From NCBI GenBank assembly GCA_015075745.1, contig JABTTW010000001.1:1736001-1800000 (forward strand): 64,000 bases of DNA. Direction: 5' to 3'. The notes beneath the pieces are model-generated. The model searched no databases. It was not told the origin of the DNA and worked only from the letters and a program-made list of their open reading frames with translations. The position numbers and the translations under genes were made by a program. Numbering within the stretch: position 1 is the stretch's first letter; each line of letters begins with the position of its first letter. The stretch comes from Planctomycetia bacterium. GTDB lineage: Bacteria; Planctomycetota; Phycisphaerae; UBA1845; UTPLA1. This document shows positions 8,068 to 18,023 of this stretch, one piece after another.

Positions 8068-9582
8068 ATGAGCATGTTTGACGCACCCTTGATCAGAAAC
8101 CCCCTGGGGTGGGCACAGTTGATGCTGATGGGCGGGTGGAAGCGCCTGTGGGCGGTGGCGGGATTGACGGCGGCGGGGATCATCGTTTGCAGCGTGATGA
8201 TTTATCGTGCTGTGAACCCCAATCTATCGCCCTTTGCGCAGAGCGCCGTTGGCGTCCTGATGATGATCGAGGCGGTCCTGCTGTTTTTCATTGCCTCGGG
8301 ACAGATCAAGAAGGCGCTCTTACGCGACTTCACGACGGACATGATTACGTCGCATCGGTTGTCGGCGATGAGCGGGTACACGGCGGTGTTCGGATATGTG
8401 ACGGGGCCGATCACGCAGATTCTGACGATGAGCGCGGTGATCTGGGTGGCGATGCATGTATTCATCTCGATGGTGACGCCGACGGCGGGCGTCGGGCAAG
8501 TGTCGATGCTGGCGATTCCGTCGGTTCTTTACGCGATCATGCTTTGCGCGGCGGCGACGCTCTGGTCGCTGGGGGTGCTCATCGGCCTCTCCACGCGCGG
8601 CAAGGCGGGGGTCCTGGGCGTCGTCATCTTTCTGGCGATTTCGAACAACACGTCGATGTTCAAGATCGTGCCCGGCCTGTATGTGCTTTTTCCGCTCACG
8701 GAGATTGTGACGAATAATGTAACGTCGGTGGGCAGCATCTCTTTCGACGCGGAAGCGCTGTTGGCATCGGCGCTGATTCAGACGACGCTGACGCTGGTGT
8801 TTGTGATTGCGGCGGCGCGGAAGTTTCATCGGGACGACGTGCCGGCTTTTACGCCGACGTTGGCGCACATTCTTCTGGCGATCTGCTCGCTGACGAGCGC
8901 GGTGGCGTTCAAATACTGGCGTCCGAGCGTGACGGGAATGATCGTGCCAGTGGAGTTCACAGTCGATCCGGGGAACCAGATGCTGATGACGCTGGCGTCG
9001 CTGGCGCTTTTGAGTTTGCTACCGGTGGCGGTGGGGGCGAGCGCGGAGGCGCGTTGGGCGAAGCGGGCGGCGGCGGATGCGCAGTTTGCGCCGCGGCGGC
9101 CGGCGGCGTTTTATGCGTCGGCGGCGACGGCGACGGCGGTGGCGCTGGGGATCATGCTGGTGGTGACGGGCAAGGCCTTCCAGGGGCAACTGAAGGAGGC
9201 CACGGGGCTTTCGCAGACGGCGGACAGTGCCATGGTGATGGCCCTGGCATTTTTTCTTGCGATGGTGACGATGTCGGGACTTTTTCGGTATTGCTACGGC
9301 ATCGGGATGGGTGGGCTGACGGTGGGAAGTTTTGCGATCGCCCTGCTGTGGCTGGCGCCGCTCTTGGCCGAGGCGGCGTGGTCGGTGTTGATGGATGTCC
9401 ATGCGAGCCGGGAGTACTCCGTGCTGTTTACGATTTCTCCGATCGGGACGTGGGCGGCAGTCCTCAAGAATTTGGATGCGCCGGTGATGGCGGGGCTGGG
9501 TGTTCAGGGGGTCATCGCGGTGGGTGCATTGATGCTTGCACAGCGGGTTCGTCGGCGACGGCGCATCGCATCGACGACGTGA
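8068..9582 (+). CDS. ABC-2 type transporter, permease protein
   Basis: A 504-residue polytopic inner-membrane protein with about 10-12 hydrophobic segments (for example residues ~30-48, 63-80, 105-130, 145-170, 175-195 and several after 230). It begins three bases after the ATPase stop and is therefore its likely partner in an exporter. No periplasmic enzyme domain is seen. The C-terminal half looks like a second membrane bundle, so one polypeptide may supply both halves. It ends in an Arg-rich tail. What it moves cannot be read from the sequence. Confidence 0.85.
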   Translation: MSMFDAPLIRNPLGWAQLMLMGGWKRLWAVAGLTAAGIIVCSVMIYRAVNPNLSPFAQSAVGVLMMIEAVLLFFIASGQIKKALLRDFTTDMITSHRLSAMSGYTAVFGYVTGPITQILTMSAVIWVAMHVFISMVTPTAGVGQVSMLAIPSVLYAIMLCAAATLWSLGVLIGLSTRGKAGVLGVVIFLAISNNTSMFKIVPGLYVLFPLTEIVTNNVTSVGSISFDAEALLASALIQTTLTLVFVIAAARKFHRDDVPAFTPTLAHILLAICSLTSAVAFKYWRPSVTGMIVPVEFTVDPGNQMLMTLASLALLSLLPVAVGASAEARWAKRAAADAQFAPRRPAAFYASAATATAVALGIMLVVTGKAFQGQLKEATGLSQTADSAMVMALAFFLAMVTMSGLFRYCYGIGMGGLTVGSFAIALLWLAPLLAEAAWSVLMDVHASREYSVLFTISPIGTWAAVLKNLDAPVMAGLGVQGVIAVGALMLAQRVRRRRRIASTT

Positions 9583-9745
9583 GCGGCTCGTTGCCGGGTT
9601 TTTTGACGCATTGCGCCATCCTGCGTAGAATCGCCTCGTAAGATACGCACAACAACTTCGTTATATTAAAAGTGGATATCGCGCCACGCGGCACTTCGAA
9701 CGGGCAGTGCGGCGCCCGATCAAACCTGGAGTTCAGAAGGGACAC

Positions 9746-11797
9746 ATGATGACACGCTTCGACACGATCAAGGGGCTTTCTTTTCTCGCCATTGGTATGA
9801 CGGGCTGCAGCCAGTCGGGGACGATGGGGACCGCGGCAGCGCCGAAGGACATGCAGAGCACGCCGCTGATTGCGCGGGATGTCTTCTTCGGGAACCCGGA
9901 TCGGGCGGGGACGCAGATCAGCCCGGACGGGACGCGGATTGCGTTTCTGGCGGAGTCGGATGGCGTGATGAACGTGTGGGTGGCGCCGCTGAGCAATCCG
10001 AACGATGCGCGGGTGGTGACCGAGGACAAGGTTCGGGGCATCCGGTCTTATCAATGGGCGTACGACAACGATCACATTCTTTATGTTCAGGACAAGGGCG
10101 GCGACGAGAACTGGCACGTCTATGCGACGAACTTGCGGACGAATCAGACGCGGGACCTGACGCCGTTGGACGGGGTGCAAGCGCGGATTCAGGAGAAGAG
10201 CGACGAATACCCCGGCGAGCTTCTGGTGGCGATCAACGATCGCAACAAGCAGCTACACGACATTTACCGGGTGAACATCGCCAGCGGGGACCGGAAGCTG
10301 GTGATGCAGAACGACGGATATGTGGGATTTGTAACCGACAACCAGTTCGGCGTTCGGTATGCCATGCGGATGACACCGGACGGCGGCATGGAGGTGTTCA
10401 AGCCGGCGGGCGGGGACTGGACGCTTTCCGAGAAGATTCCGGCGGAGGACGCCCTAACGACGCAGCCGGTCGGTTTCGACAAGAGCGGCAAGACGCTGTA
10501 CCAGGTGGACAGCCGCGGGCGCGACACGGCCGGACTGTTCGCGATCAATGTCGAGAGCAACGAGAAGAAGCTCCTCGCCGAGGACCCGAAGGCGGATGCG
10601 AGCGGGACGCTGGTCGATCCGAAGACTCACGCCGTGCAGGCGGTGGCGTTTACCTACGAGCGACAGCACTGGACGATCCTGGACGCGGCCATCAAGGCGG
10701 ACATGGACTATCTCGCCAGCGTGGCTGACGGCGAGATCAACGTCTCCAGCCGATCGCAGGATGACAAGCACTGGATCGTCGCGTATGTCATGGACAACGG
10801 CCCGGTGAGTTACTACCACTACGATCGGCCGGCGAAGAAGGCGAAGTTCCTCTTTACCAACCGCAAGAAGCTCGAAGGTCTGCCGCTGGCGAAGATGCAC
10901 CCGGTGGTGATCAAGTCGCGCGACGGCATGGACCTGGTGAGTTATCTTTCGATTCCGGCGTGGGCCGACAAGAAGGCGAACGGACATCCGGAGAAGCCGC
11001 TGCCCTTGGTGCTGAATGTGCACGGGGGCCCGTGGGCGCGGGATGACTGGGGGCTTGATCCCGAGCATCAGTGGTTGACGAATCGCGGCTATGCGGTGCT
11101 CAGCGTGAACTACCGCGGTTCGACGGGGCTGGGCAAGAAGTTCATCAATGCCGCGAACCTGGAGTGGGCGGGCACGATGCACAACGATCTGCTCGACGCG
11201 GTCGAGTGGGCCGTTAATGAGAAGATCGCCGATCCGGCGAAGGTGGCGATCTATGGCGGCAGCTACGGCGGGTATGCGACGCTGGTCGGTTTGACCTTCA
11301 CGCCGGATACCTTCTGCTGCGGCGTGGATATCGTCGGGCCGTCGAATCTGATCACGCTGCTCAACTCGATTCCGCCGTATTGGAAGCCGATGCTGGACAT
11401 GTTCACCACCCGGGTCGGAGACCATCGGACCGAGGAAGGCAAGAAGCTGCTCATGGAGCGGTCGCCTTTGAACAAGGTTGAGAATATCACGAAGCCGCTG
11501 CTGATCGCCCAGGGGGCGAACGACCCGCGCGTGAAGCAGGCGGAGGCGGATCAGATTGTGGCGGCGATGCAGCAGAAGAATATCCCGGTGACGTATGTAT
11601 TGTTCCCGGATGAGGGGCACGGCTTCGCGCGACCGGAGAATCGGACGGCCTTCTACGCGGTCGTCGAGGAGTTTCTGGCGAAGCAGCTTGGCGGTCGGTT
11701 CCAGCCGATCGGCGATGACTTTGACGGTTCGTCGATCACGGTGCCGGAAGGTGCGGAGCAATTGCCGGGGCTGAGCAAGGCGATCTCAAAGAGCTGA
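9746..11797 (+). CDS. S9 family (prolyl oligopeptidase-type) peptidase, probable lipoprotein
   Basis: Predicted exported serine peptidase of the dipeptidyl/acylaminoacyl peptidase type. Residues ~60-400 form the WD-like beta-propeller (SPDGTRIAFLAE, QDKGGDENWHVYA). The C-terminal alpha/beta-hydrolase carries Ser506 in GGSYGGYA, Asp593 in GANDPRV and His625 in DEGHGF. The HGGPWARDDWG oxyanion segment is typical. I start at the ATG at 9746, behind agaaggga; the frame opens earlier at 9707. The N-terminus ends in MTGC (Cys ~19), so lipidation is likely. The last 12 bases overlap the convergent ruvX gene. Confidence 0.92.
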   Translation: MMTRFDTIKGLSFLAIGMTGCSQSGTMGTAAAPKDMQSTPLIARDVFFGNPDRAGTQISPDGTRIAFLAESDGVMNVWVAPLSNPNDARVVTEDKVRGIRSYQWAYDNDHILYVQDKGGDENWHVYATNLRTNQTRDLTPLDGVQARIQEKSDEYPGELLVAINDRNKQLHDIYRVNIASGDRKLVMQNDGYVGFVTDNQFGVRYAMRMTPDGGMEVFKPAGGDWTLSEKIPAEDALTTQPVGFDKSGKTLYQVDSRGRDTAGLFAINVESNEKKLLAEDPKADASGTLVDPKTHAVQAVAFTYERQHWTILDAAIKADMDYLASVADGEINVSSRSQDDKHWIVAYVMDNGPVSYYHYDRPAKKAKFLFTNRKKLEGLPLAKMHPVVIKSRDGMDLVSYLSIPAWADKKANGHPEKPLPLVLNVHGGPWARDDWGLDPEHQWLTNRGYAVLSVNYRGSTGLGKKFINAANLEWAGTMHNDLLDAVEWAVNEKIADPAKVAIYGGSYGGYATLVGLTFTPDTFCCGVDIVGPSNLITLLNSIPPYWKPMLDMFTTRVGDHRTEEGKKLLMERSPLNKVENITKPLLIAQGANDPRVKQAEADQIVAAMQQKNIPVTYVLFPDEGHGFARPENRTAFYAVVEEFLAKQLGGRFQPIGDDFDGSSITVPEGAEQLPGLSKAISKS

Positions 11798-12217
11798 GTC
11801 GGCGTCGAGGAAGGCCTGGAGGATCTTCTGGGCGGCGATGCGGTCGGTGAGGCCCTTGCGGCCGCGCTGCGGAATCTCCGCCTGATCGAGGACTTCATCG
11901 GCGGCGAAGGAGCTGAGCCGTTCGTCGAAGAGGCGGACGGGCTTGTCTGAGAGGCGGGCGAGTTCGGCGGCGAAGCGGCGCGTCAGGGCGGTCTGGTCGC
12001 TTTCGGTTCCGTCCATGCTGAGCGGGAGGCCGACGACGAACTCGGCGGCGTTTTCACTCGCGGCCAGATCGGCGACTGCGCGGGCATCGCGGGTGACGTC
12101 GTTGCGACCGTTAAGGGTTGCGAGCGGCGCGGCGATTTTCGTTTCGCGGTCGCCGACGGCGATGCCGATGCGGCGGGTGCCGTAGTCGATGCCGAGAATG
12201 CGAATGGCGCTTGGCAT
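11786..12217 (-). CDS. ruvX: Putative pre-16S rRNA nuclease / Holliday junction resolvase-like YqgF (RuvX)
   Basis: Small RNase H-fold nuclease, 143 residues, expected in the cytoplasm, where family members mature the 16S rRNA 5' end. Visible catalytic features are Asp11 in GIDYGTRRIGIAV, the VVGLPLSMDG strand with the following acidic residue, and FDERLSS, followed by a D-rich C-terminal helix. The gene lies 8 bp downstream of manC on the same strand, so co-transcription is likely, and its end overlaps the S9 peptidase gene by 12 bp. Confidence 0.92.
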   Translation of the reverse strand: MPSAIRILGIDYGTRRIGIAVGDRETKIAAPLATLNGRNDVTRDARAVADLAASENAAEFVVGLPLSMDGTESDQTALTRRFAAELARLSDKPVRLFDERLSSFAADEVLDQAEIPQRGRKGLTDRIAAQKILQAFLDADSAL

Positions 12218-12225
12218 GATGCGGG

Positions 12226-13299
12226 TCAGAGGTATTCGTTCTTGCCCAAGCCCTCGAGTCGGGCCACGAGGGACTTTATTTCCTGCACCTGATCGCGTCG
12301 GCAGACGAGGGTGGCGTTTTTGCTGTGAACGACCACAAGGTCATCCGCGCCGACGACGGCGATGAGGTGGTCTTCCTCGCTGACGATGATGTTGCCCTTG
12401 CCATCGATGACGAGGTGCTCGGTGGCGGCGGTTGTGTTGGCAGACGCATCGGCGCCCATGACGGCGGGGAGGGCCGTCCAGTTGCCGACGTCGAGCCACT
12501 CGAGCGACATTTCCACGGTTAATACCTTGGCGGCTTTTTCCATGACGGCGTGGTCGATGCTGATGCGCGGGAGTGCGGCGTACAGCGCGTGGGCGGTGTC
12601 GGAAGTGAGACCGGCGACGCCGCCTTGGGCGAGCTGTGCGGCGGCGCTCGCCGTCGCGGGCAGGTGCAGACGAAGCTGGTCGAGGATGGCCGCGGTGCGC
12701 CATACGAACATGCCGCTGTTCCAGAAGTACTCGCCGGAATCGACATATTGTCGCGCGGTGGCGGCGTCGGGCTTTTCCTTGAAGGCGGTGACTTCGTAGA
12801 CGCCATCGGCGGCGGGGCGGCCGCGCCGGACGTAGCCGAGGCCGGTGTTCGGCTCGGTGGGTTTGACGCCGAAGGTGATGAGGGCGTCGGCGTAGCGCTC
12901 GGCGGCGTCGTAGCCGCGGCGGACGATGTCGACGAAGCGATCGGCCGGGCGAATGACGTGGTCGGCGGTGAAGACGCCCATGATGGTCTCGGGCTGACGG
13001 GCGTGGAGCATCGCGGCCGAGAGGGCGATGGCGGCGGCGGTGTCTCGGCCGAGCGGCTCGCCGATGAGGTTCTCGGGCGGGAGCATCGGCAGTTCTTCGG
13101 CGATGGCGGGCAGATGATCTTTGAGCGTGATGACGTGGATGTCGCGGGGATCGAGCAGGCCGGTGAGGCGCTCGACGGCGCGATAGATGAGGCTGCGGCC
13201 GTCGATGATGCGAAGGAGCTGCTTGGGTCGGTCCCTGCGCGAGAGGGGCCAGAGGCGCGTGCCTGATCCGCCGGCCATGATGACGGCTTTTCGTTCCAT
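12226..13299 (-). CDS. manC: Mannose-1-phosphate guanylyltransferase
   Basis: Makes GDP-mannose from mannose-1-phosphate and GTP for surface polysaccharides. The N-terminal nucleotide-binding signature GGSGTRLWPLSR (residues 10-21) with KQLL following is diagnostic, and FKEKPDA and the WNSGMFVW segment are family hallmarks. At 357 residues it is the single-domain form, without the cupin-type phosphomannose isomerase half of longer ManC proteins. The ATG at 13299 opens the protein directly with the conserved MERKAVIMAGG. ruvX follows closely downstream. Confidence 0.95.
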   Translation of the reverse strand: MERKAVIMAGGSGTRLWPLSRRDRPKQLLRIIDGRSLIYRAVERLTGLLDPRDIHVITLKDHLPAIAEELPMLPPENLIGEPLGRDTAAAIALSAAMLHARQPETIMGVFTADHVIRPADRFVDIVRRGYDAAERYADALITFGVKPTEPNTGLGYVRRGRPAADGVYEVTAFKEKPDAATARQYVDSGEYFWNSGMFVWRTAAILDQLRLHLPATASAAAQLAQGGVAGLTSDTAHALYAALPRISIDHAVMEKAAKVLTVEMSLEWLDVGNWTALPAVMGADASANTTAATEHLVIDGKGNIIVSEEDHLIAVVGADDLVVVHSKNATLVCRRDQVQEIKSLVARLEGLGKNEYL

Positions 13300-13347
13300 G
13301 CGAGGGACATGATAACCGGTGGCGCGGCGGGCGGGGCATCGGCTCGA

Positions 13348-14037
13348 TCATCCATAGTGAAGTGTTGCCATGATGGCTTCGGCGGAGGTGAAGCGACCCC
13401 AGTCGCGGTTGCCGCCGAGACGGCGGGAGATTTGGCGGAGCCGGTCCTTGAGGTCTTCGGCGCGGACGTAGTCGGAGAGGGAGAGGCCGTCGTAGAGTTG
13501 GCATAGGCTGCGGAAGACGATGGCGGCGTCTGACTTGACGGCGTAGGCGTCGACGGGGAAGCCGTAGGCGCGGCAGAGCATGGGGCGGGCGTCGTAGACG
13601 GTGCAGAGATCGTCGGCCAGGAGCGGGCAGGCGGGGCCGAGATCGCGGTTGAGGCGGGAGATGCGGGCCGAGAAGGACGGCTCTTCCCGCTGACCGGGAA
13701 TGTCGGACGGTGAGACATTGTCCGCGAAGAGTCGGGCTTGTTCGACGATCAGGGCATGGGCGGTGCGCTGGGCGGGGATTTTCGATTTCGCAGGGAGCGC
13801 TTCGACGGCGGCGGACCAGGCGACGGCCTCGGCGAGGGTGACTCCGAAGAAGGCGCCGCGTTTGCAGCAATGGCTGCATCCGGCCTTGCAGAGGTGGGGG
13901 TTGGCGGGGTCGGACTTGTAGGCGGCGGATCGCTGGTTGAATTCGGCGTACAGGCCGTGCAGATCGGCGAGGGCCGAGTCGGCATCGTGGAGTTCGATAC
14001 CGAGGCCGGCGATGTGAATGTGGACGGGGGCGTGCAT
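13348..14037 (-). CDS. YkgJ-family cysteine cluster protein
   Basis: Predicted metal-binding protein of the zinc/iron-chelating YkgJ type, 229 residues. Cysteines sit at 50, 54, 57 and 58 (LCKAGCSHCCKRGA), with more in the second half (ACPLLADDLCTVYD and PMLCRAYGFP), the arrangement expected for this family. The family's biochemical role is not established. The gene is divergent from trpS with 57 bp between starts and is transcribed toward manC (48 bp away). Confidence 0.85.
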   Translation of the reverse strand: MHAPVHIHIAGLGIELHDADSALADLHGLYAEFNQRSAAYKSDPANPHLCKAGCSHCCKRGAFFGVTLAEAVAWSAAVEALPAKSKIPAQRTAHALIVEQARLFADNVSPSDIPGQREEPSFSARISRLNRDLGPACPLLADDLCTVYDARPMLCRAYGFPVDAYAVKSDAAIVFRSLCQLYDGLSLSDYVRAEDLKDRLRQISRRLGGNRDWGRFTSAEAIMATLHYG

Positions 14038-14094
14038 GAACCGCTATTGTATCGGCTGATCAACGGTTCACCGGCAAAACAGGCAAGACGACCC

Positions 14095-15069
14095 ATGCGA
14101 CTACTCTCCGGCGTACAACCATCCGGTAAGCTGCACCTCGGCAATTACTTCGGGGCGATGCGGCAGCACATCGAGAATCAGGAGAAGCACGAGTGCTTCA
14201 TCTTCATCGCCAACTATCACGCGCTGACGACGATACAGGATGCGAAGGTGCTGGCGGACTACACGCGTGACGTGGCAATCGACTATCTGGCGCTGGGATT
14301 TGATCCGAGCAAGGCGCTCTTATTTCGGCAGAGCGATGTTCCGGAGGTGTGCGAGTTGTCGTGGATTCTGTCGACGGTGACGGGCAAGGGGCTGCTGGAA
14401 CGGGCGGTGAGCTATAAGGACAAGGTGGCCAAGGGGCTGACAGCGAGCATGGGGCTGTTTTCGTATCCGATCCTTCAGGCGGCGGACATTCTCATTTATC
14501 GCAGCCATGCCGTTCCGGTGGGCAAGGACCAGGTGCAGCATATTGAGATGACGGCGGACATGGCGGGGTATTTTCACAATACGTTCAATTGTGAAGTGTT
14601 TGTCCTGCCGAAGCCCATGTTGAACGAGGCGGCGATCGTGCCGGGGGTGGACGGCGAGAAGATGAGCAAGAGCTACGGCAACACGATCGAGATCTTCGAG
14701 GAGCCGGGCCCGGCGAAGAAGAAGATCATGGGCCTAAAGACGGACAGCACGCCGGTGGCCGATCCGAAGGACCCGGAGACGTGCAATGTGTTTGCGCTGC
14801 TGAAGTTGTTTGCGAGCAAGGAGGAGACGGCGGAGTGGGGCGCCAGGTACCGCGCCGGGGGCATGGGCTATGGCGATGTGAAGAAGCGGCTGGCGGAGCT
14901 TTACGAGGAGCGGTTCGGCCCGGCGCGGGAGCGGCGGAAGGCGCTGGTCGCGGACCCTGCCTATGTCGAAGGCGTCTTGGCGGAGGGCGGTCGGAAGGCC
15001 CGGACGGTGGCGATCGAGGTCATGGACGCAGTTCGGGCGGCCTGTGGGATCGTCTGTGCCCGAAAGTAG
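14095..15069 (+). CDS. trpS: Tryptophanyl-tRNA synthetase
   Basis: Class I aminoacyl-tRNA synthetase that charges tRNA-Trp, 324 residues, the normal bacterial size. The HIGH-like motif is PSGKLHLGNYFGA (residues ~9-21) and KMSKS is at 189-193 (GEKMSKSYGN). The frame is open well upstream, but family similarity starts exactly at MRLLSGVQPSGK, so the ATG at 14095 is taken. It is divergent from the cysteine-cluster gene, and 224 bp with no evident gene separate it from the next gene. Confidence 0.97.
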   Translation: MRLLSGVQPSGKLHLGNYFGAMRQHIENQEKHECFIFIANYHALTTIQDAKVLADYTRDVAIDYLALGFDPSKALLFRQSDVPEVCELSWILSTVTGKGLLERAVSYKDKVAKGLTASMGLFSYPILQAADILIYRSHAVPVGKDQVQHIEMTADMAGYFHNTFNCEVFVLPKPMLNEAAIVPGVDGEKMSKSYGNTIEIFEEPGPAKKKIMGLKTDSTPVADPKDPETCNVFALLKLFASKEETAEWGARYRAGGMGYGDVKKRLAELYEERFGPARERRKALVADPAYVEGVLAEGGRKARTVAIEVMDAVRAACGIVCARK

Positions 15070-15293
15070 TCACCCCCGATTTGCGGCGACCCTTTTTTAT
15101 TTTCGGTATTGACCGTTTTTGACGGCCCAACGATTTACTCCGGCCTCTCCCGGTTCGTTACAATGCGATTGAGCCCTGCGGGATCTTGTGCCGTACCCAA
15201 TGCAGCGGGCAGCGGGATTTTTGTTCCCGACATTGTTCGCGATTTTCGGGGCCCAGGGTCTTCAAGTAGAGAACAACTGAGAGAGATTCGGGA

Positions 15294-17870
15294 ATGCGGC
15301 CGAAATCCGTCTACCTGATTGGGAGTCTCGTCCTTGTTGCCTGGGCGGATGCTGCGCGCAGCGCGGACGTCATCCTGAGCCGGGCGGGAGAGGATTGGAA
15401 ATACAAGGACGACGGCAGCAATCTGGGAACGATCTGGCGTTCGCCCTTTTTCAACGACAGCGACTGGGCTATCGGCACAGCGCAACTCGGTTACGGCGAC
15501 GGGGACGAGGAGACGGTGGTCAGTTACGGCCCGGACGAATCCAACAAATATATCACAACCTATTTTCGTCGGAGCTTCACCGTTGACGACCGGTCGATCT
15601 TTTCTGGATTGCAGGTCTCACTGCTCAGAGATGACGGCGCGATCGTCTATCTGAACGGGGTCGTCATTTTTCGCTCCAACATGCCGACGGGTATTACCAT
15701 ATACACGACGCCCGCGGCGTCGGTGGTGAGCGGGAGCGATGAATCCACATGGTATTCGACGACCGTGTCGCTCGGTCCCCTGCTCAGTGGGACGAACGTG
15801 CTCGCCGTGGAGATCCACCAGTCGAACGCACAGAGTTCGGACATCAGTTTCGATCTGCAGCTCGTGGGGCAGACGACCGACCTGGATCTGGTGAACGCGG
15901 GGTCAACATGGCGCTATCTGGACAACGGGAGCAATCAGGGCACAGCCTGGCGTGAAGCCTCGTTTAATGACTCCGGATGGCCCAGCGGCCCGGCGCAACT
16001 GGGCTATGGCGACGGGGATGAGGCAACCGTCGTTAGCTACGGACCCAGCGCATCGAACAAGCACATCACGACTTATTTCAGACGGGTCATCAATGTTTCG
16101 AATCCGCTCGACTTCGGGGCGAATCTCACGCTTTCCGTGCTGCGCGATGACGGGGCCGTCGTTTATCTGAATGGAACCGAGGTATTTCGCGATGGGCTGC
16201 CCGAAGGAAGCGTGCAGTACAACACTCCGGCGAATCAGGTCGTCGGATATGAGCTGGAGAATCGCTTCGTTCAGACGCTGGTGCCCACGTCGTTGCTGGT
16301 GGCCGGGCCGAACGTGATTGCAGCGGAGATTCACCAGTCGGACCCGGCCAGTTCCGATCTCAGCTTTGATTTATCCCTGGTTGCCACGCCGCTGGTCAAT
16401 CCGACGGTCACGCGCGGACCCTATCTTCAGTGCGCTTCGCCGACGTCGATGGTGGTTCGCTGGCGAACGAGCGGGCCGACGGACAGCGTGGTGCAGTGCG
16501 GCACGACGCTGGGTAGTTCCACGTGGACATTTCAGAAGCCCGGCGCGACGACCGAGCATGAAGTGACGATGACCGGGATGGTGCCCGACCAGAAGTATTT
16601 CTACGCGGTGGGATCGACCGCTGGGATTCAGGCGGGCAATACGCAGGATCACTTTTTTGTAACGCCGCCGGCGGCTGGAACGCCCAAGCCGACTCGCGTC
16701 TGGGTGCTCGGCGACTCGGGGCATGCCAACAGCGGGCAGATCGCGGTGCGGGATGCGTATTACGCCTTCACCGAGGGGACGCATACGGACTTGTGGATCA
16801 TGCTGGGGGACAACGCCTACATCGACGGAACCGACGCTCAGTATCAGACGGCGGTGTTCAACGCGTATGCCACGCTGCTTCGGAAGTCGGTGCTCTGGCC
16901 GGCGATCGGGAATCATGATTCGCACAGCGCGGACTCGCCCACGTTGTCGGGCGTTTATTTTGACATATTCACGCTGCCGAAGAACGGGGAGAGCGGCGGG
17001 ACTCCGTCAGGGACGGAGGCCTACTTTTCGTTCGACCACGGCGACATTCACTTTATCGTGCTGGATTCGGACGACAGCCCGCGCGCGCCGACCGGGGCGA
17101 TGCTGACCTGGCTGACGGCGGACCTGGCGTCAAACGACAAGACGTGGATTATCGCCTTCTGGCATCACCCGCCGTATTCGAAGGGGGGCCACAATTCCGA
17201 CAACGCGTCGGACAGCGGGGGGCGGATGAAAGATATGCGGGAAAACGCGCTGCCGATTCTCGAGGCGGGCGGGGTCGATCTGGTCATGACGGGGCACAGT
17301 CATTCCTATGAACGTTCGTATCTTCTGGACGGACATTACGGCACGTCGAACACGCTCGTGCCGTCGATGGTGATTGACGGCGGAAACGGTCGCTTCCGAG
17401 GCGACGGCGGTTATGTCAAGCCGACCGCAAGGCCGAATGGGCACGAGGGGACCGTTTATGTCGTCGCGGGCAGTTCGAGCGAAGCGACGGGAGGATCATT
17501 GAATCACCCGGCGATGTACATTTCGATGGGCTCGCTTGGCTCGGTTGTGCTGGATATCGACGGCGGACGGCTGGAGGCGAAATTCCTCGGATCGACCGGG
17601 GCGGTGCAGGATTGTTTTACGATCTTCAAGGGCGCGCCGTCGGCCAGAGGTGATATGAACTGCGACGGCGGGCTGAACCTGCAGGATATCGAGCCGTTTA
17701 TCGCGGCCTTGCTGGGTCTGCCGCAGAACGATGGATCAGCGGAGGCCGGCGAGAGCGAGGATCCATTGCAATGTTCGAATGCATCAGCCGATCTGAACGG
17801 CGATATGGAGATCAACGGGCTGGATATTGAGTGGATGCTGAGCGAGCTTTTGCAGGGAGAGTGCCCGTAG
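15294..17870 (+). CDS. Secreted purple acid phosphatase-like metallophosphoesterase with duplicated N-terminal domain and dockerin-like tail
   Basis: Exported modular phosphoesterase of 858 residues. A signal peptide covers ~1-24. Two copies of a ~170-residue beta domain follow (~25-195 and ~196-372), recognisable by repeated AQLGYGDGDE and ITTYFRR segments. Next is a fibronectin-like purple-phosphatase N-domain (TRGPYLQCASPTSMVVRW), then the metallophosphoesterase core: Asp474 in LGDSGH, GDNAY, GNHD, WHHPPY and GHSHSYER, the full metal-ligand series. The C-terminus holds two dockerin-like calcium-loop repeats (GDMNCDGGLNLQDIEPF and DLNGDMEINGLDIEWM). The substrate is unknown. GAGAGA lies close before the ATG. 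Confidence 0.9.
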   Translation: MRPKSVYLIGSLVLVAWADAARSADVILSRAGEDWKYKDDGSNLGTIWRSPFFNDSDWAIGTAQLGYGDGDEETVVSYGPDESNKYITTYFRRSFTVDDRSIFSGLQVSLLRDDGAIVYLNGVVIFRSNMPTGITIYTTPAASVVSGSDESTWYSTTVSLGPLLSGTNVLAVEIHQSNAQSSDISFDLQLVGQTTDLDLVNAGSTWRYLDNGSNQGTAWREASFNDSGWPSGPAQLGYGDGDEATVVSYGPSASNKHITTYFRRVINVSNPLDFGANLTLSVLRDDGAVVYLNGTEVFRDGLPEGSVQYNTPANQVVGYELENRFVQTLVPTSLLVAGPNVIAAEIHQSDPASSDLSFDLSLVATPLVNPTVTRGPYLQCASPTSMVVRWRTSGPTDSVVQCGTTLGSSTWTFQKPGATTEHEVTMTGMVPDQKYFYAVGSTAGIQAGNTQDHFFVTPPAAGTPKPTRVWVLGDSGHANSGQIAVRDAYYAFTEGTHTDLWIMLGDNAYIDGTDAQYQTAVFNAYATLLRKSVLWPAIGNHDSHSADSPTLSGVYFDIFTLPKNGESGGTPSGTEAYFSFDHGDIHFIVLDSDDSPRAPTGAMLTWLTADLASNDKTWIIAFWHHPPYSKGGHNSDNASDSGGRMKDMRENALPILEAGGVDLVMTGHSHSYERSYLLDGHYGTSNTLVPSMVIDGGNGRFRGDGGYVKPTARPNGHEGTVYVVAGSSSEATGGSLNHPAMYISMGSLGSVVLDIDGGRLEAKFLGSTGAVQDCFTIFKGAPSARGDMNCDGGLNLQDIEPFIAALLGLPQNDGSAEAGESEDPLQCSNASADLNGDMEINGLDIEWMLSELLQGECP

Positions 17871-18023
17871 GCAGGTATTTTCTCCGGTCATCAATTCTCG
17901 TAACAGGGTTTCCCAGTATTGTCATTTCGCGGTCGGCGGAAATCGGCGGGGTTTCCCTTTCGCGGCTGACCACTCATAATTGGCGATTCGGCGGGGCGGT
18001 GGTTCCCGCGCAAGGATGCGACC

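Noticed and set aside
12341..13879. 512-codon minus frame over manC and the YkgJ gene
   Set aside because: Arg/Pro/His-rich shadow of real genes in other frames.
13738..14094. Upstream extension of trpS
   Set aside because: Gly/Val-rich shadow of the divergent cysteine-cluster gene; TrpS homology starts at 14095.
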